Below, piece after piece: positions 54,443 through 64,000 of a stretch of 64,000 nt of DNA; position 1 is the stretch's first letter; the number at the start of each line of letters is the position of its first letter. The stretch lies in NCBI GenBank assembly GCA_023333565.1, contig JAJKFH010000374.1, forward strand, positions 3,224,001 through 3,288,000, in the 5' to 3' direction. Below the pieces are notes generated by a model. That model worked only from the letters and a program-made list of their open reading frames with translations. It was not told where the DNA came from and made no database searches. Source of the DNA: Puffinus mauretanicus (Eukaryota; Chordata; Aves; Procellariiformes; Procellariidae). The position numbers were made by a program, and so were the translations under genes.

Positions 54443-55760
54443 CTCTCCCTCCCGCCCTCCCTCTCGCCCCACCTCGCACGCCCAGGGCAGGCGGCCCGGC
54501 AGCACGCCCGCCCGCCCGCAGCGCTACAAACCCCGTCCTTCCTCGAAAAAGCGAGAGGAGCAGGGGAAATTTTAAAAAAGAATAATATATAAAATATCGC
54601 AGCCGGGAAGTGCAGTCCCCCGCGGGTGCGGGCAGGGGCCGGGGCAGGGTCCGCCGGCCCGGGCCGCGCCCGGCCGCTCCGCTCCCTCTGATCTCTCTTG
54701 CAGTTTGCCGCGCACGTTTCGGTGTCGCTGCTCCCCGGGCTCGCCTGCCGGTGCCACTGATGCTGAAGGGTAACTCTGAAAAGCTTCGCAAGTGTGTGCG
54801 GGGAGGGGGGGCAGAGGGCTTCGCCTCCCCACCCCCCTCCCTAATCCTTTCGGCAATCTGATTTCTTTTCCTCCTCTTCTCCTCCCCCCGCCGAGTCACT
54901 CCCCGGTGCTGCCGCGGCTCTTCAGGCAACGCCGGGCACCGGAGGGCGGCCGGGCAGGCGGCCGCTCGCCGGGGAGAGGCTCCTTCTGCATGAAGCGCGG
55001 TCAATCCCCTCCCGGGCGAGCGGCGCGGGAGCCGGCCCCGGGCACGGCCCCGCCGCGCCCCTGCCCCGCTCGGGGGCTGCCGGCGCTGCCAGACTTCCCC
55101 CCCGCTCCCTCCGAGCGTTGCCCCCTCCGGGGCGCCGCCGGCCGCTCCTCCCCTCCCGGCAGCTGCATGGCCCGGGCGGCCGCGACCCCCTCTACCCGGC
55201 GGTGCCCCGCGGGGCGCTGCCCCTCCGGCGGGGCCGGCCCGGCCCGGCCCGGGGCTCTTTGTTCCGCTCCCGGGCGGCGGCTCGCCTCGGCGGCGCCGGC
55301 CTTGCACAAGCCCGCGGCAGCGGGCGCTTCCCTCCAGGGGAGCCCCGCCGCAGCGCCGGGGCAGCGCCCTCCCGGCAAGGCGAGGCGGGGCGGGGCGGCC
55401 GCGGGCTCCGGTGGCTCCAGCCCGGGCCGGCCGCATGAGGCGGGGAGGATGGAGGCGCCCGGGACGGAGGGGCGGGAGCCGGGCCGCGGCCGGGGGGCTC
55501 AGCCGCATCGAGGGTTCAAAGCCTCCCGCCTCGCCCCCGGGGAGAAAAGCGTTGGTGCGCGGAGCCGGATTCTGCTTGCAGAGGCCGCCCCCCTCCCCTT
55601 TTCCGAGCGGGGCCGCGGGCTGCAGCGCCGGGGCTGGGGCCGCTCCGCTGGAGAGCGGGGATGGGGCCGCCCCCCCACCCGGGCCAGCCCATGGCAGGCA
55701 GAAACAGGGCTCTGTGCTCCCCCGTGAAAGCTCCGGCTGTTCCCGAGCTGCGGGAGGAAG

Positions 55761-56774
55761 TTTCCATCACTCAAAATAAGTCTTTATTCTTTGATCTGCT
55801 CTCTCCTGCGCCGGCAGCGTCTCTTCTAGCCCCCAAAGCCCGTTGGAAATATGCTGTGGCTGTTTACTGGGGGTCTAGAGAGCATCTTTTCCATTCATCA
55901 GCCTGTGAAGCAAATTATTAGGGAAATGATTATAAAGGAATTACTAGGGAAAGACACTGAAAGGAGGTTTTGCAGCCCACTGAGGGAAAGTGCCAGTGCT
56001 GGCACAGACCCAGAAAGGGACACCTAGCAGGGAAAAACAAAGTCCAACATTTCTACAGCAGCCTTAGCACAACCCTGCAAGTCACCTGGGCCCATTTGTG
56101 CACCCACAGCTGAAAACTGGACCGCACCTCCTTTTCAAATACTGATATCTAGTTTATGCAAACTTAGGGCTGAGATGAATGGAAGGAAATGTTTAAAACA
56201 AGGGACAGACTGCAAGACAGATGTGAGGTCAAGAATCCCATGCGAGATGGATCAAGAAGCCCTTTCAAACATCTCATTAGCAGCATGACAGCTGATAGCC
56301 TGACACTCTAACAGCACCCAAGGGTAGCAGCCTGACTTCCGAGCGGAGCCAGCTTTACATGGCTAGCACAGAGCTACAGCAGGCACTCACTGGAGTGCTG
56401 CACGTCAGGAACAGCAGTAACCTCTGCAGACCTGCCTCTCCACAACAGAAGCAGCTTCCCTAGACTGTGCATCAGGGCTGTTGTTGTACAATGGACCCGA
56501 GACTGGTAAGAAACAGCTAAGCATCCATCTCACATGCAAGGTTTCCTGGCTCTGGAGTCCCAGGCTAGAGGGGGACACTGATCTATCTGAGCTCTGAAAC
56601 AGTTTTACCCAGCCATTCATTCCAGCATGAAACTCGTGTGTTGTTTTTTTTTTTTTTTGGGGGGTGGGGGGTGGGTGGGTGTTGTAGAGGGATTGGGAAG
56701 AAAGGTGAAGAGGATTTGGTCTCCCTAACAGGGGAAAAGCCTTATTAGCATTAAGAAAAAAAAAATCACAATAG
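55761..56774. other. Spacer between ISM2 promoter and SPTLC2 3' end
   Basis: About 1 kb separates the ISM2 CpG island from the main SPTLC2 polyadenylation site. It contains another minus-sense AATAAA (TTTATT at 55784-55789) at the island edge and the T-run/G-run motif at 56644-56679. No coding sequence is recognised. Confidence 0.6.
56659..56679 (+). other. Predicted G-quadruplex (G6-T-G6-T-G3-T-G3)
   Basis: Four G-runs with single-T loops follow directly after 15 T residues (56644-56658). Single-base loops make this a very strong quadruplex candidate. It is on the SPTLC2 template strand about 110 bases beyond the polyadenylation signal at 56792. Confidence 0.8.
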
Positions 56775-59700
56775 CATTTTTTTTTAAAGTCTTTATTATG
56801 CAGAACATAGAATATATTTGAATGGATTTTTTTTCCCAAGCAGTTTTTTCGCCAGTGTTTGGTTTTTTTTTTTTTAAACATGCATTGTTACCTTTTTAAA
56901 GCCAATGTACCATCCATTTATCTTTTCCCCGCCCACAGAGCATCCAACTTCATGTTAATCCTGAGTGTAAAAAAAATTAGACATCTGGCATAAAATATTT
57001 TGGGGAGAGCCCATTTAAAAATTTTATCTAAAATGTCTTATCTACAAAAAAATCCAATATATATGTACATTATAGCAACACAGAGGCATAAGAATACAGT
57101 GCAATTTAAGACTAAGTGCTGTGACTTGGTAATTCTGCCCAGGGCTTGTGGAAATGTGGGCCACCATTGGCTTTGGGGCTGCTAGCCTAAAGCCTCAGGC
57201 TCCAACGTTCCTCTGATCTCTCTCAAACTGGTCTGAAGTTAATAATATTGGAAGGCTGGAGATGCATTTAGGTTAATATACCGATAGGGGGTAGCAGAAA
57301 TACTGTCGGAACAGGATGAGATTTGGCAAAAAAAAAAAAAGAATGCTTTACAGCAATCAGATGATTTGGTGCATGTTTCACTTTGCCATGGGTATTTCCA
57401 GAATGGTGCCAACCCGTGGCATACTCAAGTGAGGCCTGTTCACCTACTGTTGAGGAAATTAATTTGCTAGCTGCCACTACTTCTGAAGTCCCTGACCCTC
57501 TCAATAATTCTCCCACTTTCAGCAGCCCAGGAACAAGTTACTGATGCTTGCTACATAGGAACATCGGTGCAGAGAACTGCACTATTTTTGGCCTTCACAT
57601 ACAGACACCTCTTCTGCTCCTTAAACAGCTGCTAGCCAGGGTCAAACACAAATTGAGTTGAACGTCTCCCTCCCTCCCAAGAAAACAGCAGTACATATTG
57701 CTTAACTAAGAGCACAGAGTATTCTCCATGGGTTAAAATCCACTGCATTCTTCAAGGTCAGTTTTAATTTCAATTCTTCACACCAAGAGTCACAGTTTAA
57801 GGCCTTCAACACACACCACAGTCATCATCTCCTTCACCCAGCCCCTTTTGGGGATGTAAACACAACAGCTCCAATGTCTGCACCAAACGCTTCTCTTTTT
57901 AGTGAAAGATAAAGCACAATACTTCATACAAACACTTCATGGTTGCACTCTAGCTTCGCATCCAAATCCTTGAACAGGTGAACAACTGCAAGGCTGGGGA
58001 TGTTTACAGGAATACAAGCCATCACAATGGCATCCGAGTTGTGGTTTTGGTTTTCTTTTTTTTTTTTCTTCTTTTTTTCCTTTCTTTTAAAATCATGTTC
58101 AAGTTACACAGGTCGAATGACTGGTGCTTTTCCCAAACCAATGGTCCAATGCCACTTGGGTGCCAGGTCTAGTGCCGAAGCCAGCGATGCACCTGCTGAG
58201 AGGTCATACTGGGCATTCCCAGACAGCTCAGTGCTTCACTAGTGTTAGAACAGATCACAGGTACCTCAGATCTCTGTGCAGAAGGTGCCACCCACACAGA
58301 TCCCAGCATGCTTGACACTAAGTATAAACTGTAAAAATAATATATATAAACTGTACGTATAAACTGTATAAATTTTGACTGAGCATTGTATATTGGGATA
58401 AATCTCCACAACTTTCCTTCTCTGTGATGCAGCAAGGGGGCTCATGCATAGTGCTCCAGAACCAATGCTGCAAGGTGTTCTCAGATGAAATGGAGAGCTC
58501 AGGCTCACAGGCTTTCCTCCCACCTTTCCTATGATCTGCCTGAAGGGACAACATGGCTTCTGGACAAGCAAACGGCTGCAAGCCAAATACTTTTCAGAGG
58601 TAAAGAAATTAAAATTTGCACAGAAAGAGAGGAAGTATTTACTTGGTGTGGAAAAGTTTTAGAGGAATGTCCCTTTGGGCATTGAAAGATGCATTCCTAT
58701 CCTAGGGATGCTTGTTCAAGTACACATGAAAGATCTCTGTACAGCTGAGACTAAGTGATGATTGACTGCCCCTTTTCTCCACCTCTGCTGTATCAGTCCT
58801 TCATGCACACAGCACAGGGCTGCGTCACTGATTTTACCGGCACACTTCCCTTTCCTGCTCTGTGTGAAAGTGCAGCTCTGACAGCAGGTACCACTTCTGC
58901 ACTCTTAGAGGAAACAGCAAGAGAAGGATGGATGATGCAATTCCTTCACTGAACGACTTCACAGTAAGATGTTCGGTCAATTCACTCCTGAGTCTTTGCC
59001 TAAAGCAGAAGCATGCTACACCAGTAACCCAAGAACCAGAACAGCTCTTTAAGGATGCTACTGAGAAGGGAAAAAGTATAGAAACTAAACAAAGAGTTAA
59101 ATATACCATATACACAGGTACTATACAAAAGTTTGTGTCTTGTGTAAAAAAAAAAAAAAGCCCTGAATATTTTGACCAAAACACTTTGGTTTCTTCTCTA
59201 CCAAAGAACTAAAGAAAAATTATGAATCAGGCTCCTTAAGACAAAGGTCTACTTGGGAAGGCCTGTTTCTAACAAGAAGCAGATCTCTCACTCTTCGCTG
59301 ATGCTCAGTAATAGGAGCTTCTCAATTTTCTTAAGAGTAAAAGAGTATCAGCCTTGAAAACTTAATGGTTCTAAACTCTTCACTCCACTCAGCAGAGGCA
59401 AAATCTTGCTTGCTAAGTTCTTCAGAGAGGTACTGGGAAGGTAACTATTGTATATTTATGAGTAAGTTTAGCCAATGTACAGTACAGGACAAAATCCTTT
59501 GTTCAAAAGCAGCCTTCATTTTCTTTTGCATCTCTTAAGAAATACCAGGAGTCATTTTCAATTAGAATGTCTCAGAAAAGTTGGCAGGGACTGAAGTCTA
59601 TTTCTTAAGCAGCTTTTCTTCCTTTGTGATCTCTCAGGATTGGTTCTTTCATTCACTTCTACTGCCAGGACAAAAAGGAGACAGATTTCTGGTCAGTACA

Positions 59701-62700
59701 TAAATAGCAAAGCAGCAATCCATCCTACACATACCGTGACAGCATACATGCTGTAGGTTTGCCTAGTACAAACCAGTAGTGGTCTGCTCCTTCAGTTGTG
59801 GGAGCGGAGTTTTTTTAGTAGATGTGAAAAGATTTTCCTGGCTTTCATGCTCAGTGAATTACTGACTTAAAAGTGCAAAAACTTGGACTTGTAACTTTTT
59901 ACTTTTTCAGAAGCAGCTTCAACAGTACCAGACTTCAGCAAAACAGGTTCCCTTGAATAAAAGGCCTCCTGAGAGAGGGGGTTGCTTCCCAAAAAGGATA
60001 TGGCAGAGCTGAAATGTAACCAAGCAGTCTGCAAATGCTACCGACTGCCTGAATGATTTCTGAAATGTCTTTGCAACCCAGAATTCAAAGTCATATGCAG
60101 ACAGCATGACACAGCAGAAAGATACCAAATGGCAGAATTTTAGCATGAACACAATTTCCTCAACAAGTGCAACTGGAATCCCAACAGGGACCAGTAATTT
60201 TAAAACACTGACGATTTCAGAAGTGTTATACAGGAGTTATCTGAATTACTCAGATTTATCCAGATGTTTTTCTCCCTTCTAAAGGCAAGCTGCCCTAAAA
60301 CTGAATCCCAGAGACAAGACTAAGACTCGAGACTCGTAGAATCTACAATAACCCACTTCTAACTTAATACATCACAGTTTTCAAACTGACTTGACTACAC
60401 AACAGACACAAGCACGCTGTACATCTGGGAATGCTCAAAACAGCTCCCTACTGACCCGTGCCTATGCCTTCAAGGTGGTTGGTTTCGTCCGATCTTAAAC
60501 CATTCCATGATCAAGTCAACAGGACCAGGGCTGGAGTCAGGACTTCCTGCACTTATCTCCTCTTGTTCCCTACTACAATCCAGAAACAAAAAAAAGCAAT
60601 AATTCTTTGAGGTAAAGCTTCTTGAAGTCAGAAAGCAGGTCATCTGCTGGAATGTTAGAGCTAGTCCCGGGCAGAACACAGGCAAGAAAGTAAGCTCATA
60701 TAACTGCAGTTTACTCACTCTGTGGCTGAACAAATGAGACTACTCCATAGCTATCAAAGTTGCACATACAGTTTACAGACTTCTTGGACTGTGGACATAC
60801 TTTGCTCCAGAAGGCAAGCAAATCAACATTAGTGGACTAAGACAGAAACAGTTATCTGGGCCTATTTTGAAACAGTCAATTTTAGTTCTTCTCATCTAAT
60901 TAGATTTCTGAAATGCAATGATAAAAAACTGAACCAGTGTTTTGAAGTTCTGTTACATTAAAACGGAACAAGATCTATAAATGCATGAAGAGAGATATTC
61001 TATAAAAAAGAAGCCAATTCTGCTTTAAATCACTACATGTATTTGCAGAACTGCTTGGTTGTAGTGACCAAAGCACTTCTTCCCTGTTAGTTGCAGAGTG
61101 AACATAAAAACTTAAAAAAAATTCATTTTTTTTCAGCACCAGGTAAATAGCTTTGAGCTGCACTCTGCTTTAGCATTATGATGAAGAATCTGTTTAAAAA
61201 ACTCCAGTCACCTGTAAAAACCATCATGCTAACCCAGATTGAAAAGCTGGCCCAACCCAATTGACACGGTTTTACTATCTTTGCAAAAACCCTATATGTC
61301 CAAGGTATAAAATACAGAAAAACTATACTGCAACTGACTCCCGTTATAAAATTTTTGGTACCTCTTCAATGATCCATTCTGTTCACTGAAAGAATTCAAG
61401 AAGCACTGACTAAGTAGCAGACCACCTCTAAGGTGCGCTAGAGCAAAGGTATCTATTTTAAACTTTGGTCAGAGTAAGTCAGTGTGGAACTTACAAACAG
61501 CAACTGGCTCAGTGAACATTAATTTGATCTCACAGTAACAGAAATGCACAAGAATAAAGATCTCAAACTGAATGCAATTGTGAGGCTATTCTCTCTTCAG
61601 GGAAGGCCTACACAGACATGCAGCTGCCAACTGAGACTTTGTTAGCTCGCCGAAATGTAATGTATGATACAAGATCCAAGCTATTTTCTTTGCACAAAAG
61701 CTTTGCGCAACAAGGCGAATGAACACTTCATATATGACAAGAAACAGCGAATTAGCGTGGCAAAGGGTGGCAATCAGTCTTTCACAGATCTTCATGAAAT
61801 AAGTGGTTCTCCTAATAGTCATCCATTGTATAGGCCTGCTTATTGAGAGGTTCTGCTCTAAAGAAGCACAAGGCTTGCTATGGTTTACTCAATCCCAAGA
61901 GCACCCTTCTAGAACTTAGCAGCGACTTGGTTCACGGTTTTATGATAATTCTAAAGCAAGAGAAAGTAACCTGAAGATGAGAAAGCAACGCACACGCAAA
62001 CTTTTTTTTTTTTGAAAAAAAGAGAAGAATGTCAGAAGGAAGACAAAACAGAGCCCATTTAAAAAAAAAAAATTAACAAAACCCCTCTCCATCACTTACC
62101 CTATATCAAGAGGACAATTAGTGTCAAAACCAGGAGGCAATCTGGTATCCATACTGGGAAGGAAAAGAGGCTAGAGTTCCAGAAGTCCTTCTGCCTGTGG
62201 CTTACAAAACTAAATAATGTTTGGGAACAATGGTCCTGTCAGTGACATGTCAACAACACATTTATTTTAAAAAGGCTAAATTCAAGTTTTAAACACAAGT
62301 AACTGCAAAAGAAAAAAAAATTTGGTTGATTATCCATCTTGTTAAATATGTCAAAGTTAGCAATCAACAGTTTCTCTAGGAAGTCTCCAAGAACAGACAG
62401 TTAAGTGAGCTTACTGGGAAGGTCAGACACCTAGCAGTGATACTGGAAGTGCTGCCATGCCAGCGTCACACATGCTCACAACATCTCAGCCAGCATTTGG
62501 GAGGCTAATGGTGCATACAAAGTCTGAGCTGATCAGCCACAACCAACTTGGGTTGCTGTGAACTCACTGAGACAAATAAATAAAAAAAAGCAACAAGAAA
62601 AAATAAAGCCAAGCACCTCTAGGGCCAGACCCCAAAGACACAGGAATCAAAGCTTTTTTTTCTCTTTTCCCTATTTACAAAATGCCATTTAGAGCTGATG

Positions 62701-62835
62701 TGGCCACTTCAGTATTGTGAGGAAATGTCTTTTATGCTAAGCAGTCATAAGTGTGTTGTTCATGGACGCTGTGGCTTGTGTGCCACGGAGTGTCCCACGG
62801 GGTGTGTCCCTCCCACCAAGGCACATGGAGGGAGT
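56775..62835 (-). other. SPTLC2: SPTLC2 3' UTR (about 6 kb)
   Basis: After the SPTLC2 stop codon the sequence is AT-rich, free of recognisable coding exons and rich in ATTTA-type motifs. Two canonical minus-sense AATAAA hexamers, 62261-62266 (proximal) and 56792-56797 (distal), suggest a short and a long transcript. Pyrimidine-rich low-complexity sequence lies at about 58050-58090 and A/T homopolymers at about 59149 and 62003. Small open frames inside it have no family signature. Confidence 0.65.
56792..56797 (-). terminator. SPTLC2: SPTLC2 distal polyadenylation signal (AATAAA, minus strand)
   Basis: TTTATT on the plus strand lies in the context 'aaagtctttattatgcagaa'. It is about 6.04 kb beyond the SPTLC2 stop codon, matching the long 3' UTR I recall for this gene in mammals. 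A proximal hexamer lies at 62261-62266. Confidence 0.65.

Positions 62836-64000
<1,165 letters not shown>

Overview
The window looks like bird nuclear DNA. It carries CR1 retroposons with the typical avian 3' end, a solo LTR of the kind found in avian endogenous retroviruses, short vertebrate GT-AG exons, CpG-island promoters, and a gene order that I recall from human 14q24.3 (NOXRED1, VIPAS39, AHSA1, ISM2, SPTLC2). I cannot name the species from sequence alone. It is a conserved block of five vertebrate genes and I found no bacterial-type or otherwise undescribed multi-gene system. The points of interest lie in repeats, promoters, 3' ends and protein details.

Layout, left to right. Positions 1-1965 hold the 5' coding exons of NOXRED1 on the minus strand, which appears to continue off the left edge. 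A CR1 copy lies at about 4500-5097. VIPAS39 (minus, 19 coding exons, stop at 6356 and start at 19223, 491 aa by my joins) has a well-bounded solo LTR in one intron (14206-15213). AHSA1 (plus, 9 exons, 19879-26050, 340 aa) starts head-to-head with VIPAS39 from one CpG island. Its introns hold a CR1, an older CR1-like stretch and an 87-bp block present twice.

From 26.3 to about 34.7 kb there is intergenic DNA with a degraded CR1 (29.64-30.64 kb), an unidentified minus-strand candidate transcript end near 33.2-33.9 kb, and a TATA plus AATAAA pair on the plus strand at 34.5-34.8 kb. ISM2 (minus, 6 coding exons, 36151-54442, 496 aa) has a 14.4-kb first intron and starts in a large CpG island (53.5-55.8 kb). 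The right end is SPTLC2 (minus): only its last coding exon (62836-62955) is present, followed by a 3' UTR of about 6 kb ending near 56.78 kb.

Functionally the genes are unrelated neighbours. NOXRED1 is a predicted NADP-binding oxidoreductase, VIPAS39 works with VPS33B in membrane trafficking, AHSA1 is an HSP90 co-chaperone, ISM2 is a secreted TSP1/AMOP protein, and SPTLC2 is a serine palmitoyltransferase subunit. All exon joins were made by eye from GT-AG sites, reading frame and remembered family sequence. No alignment was run.
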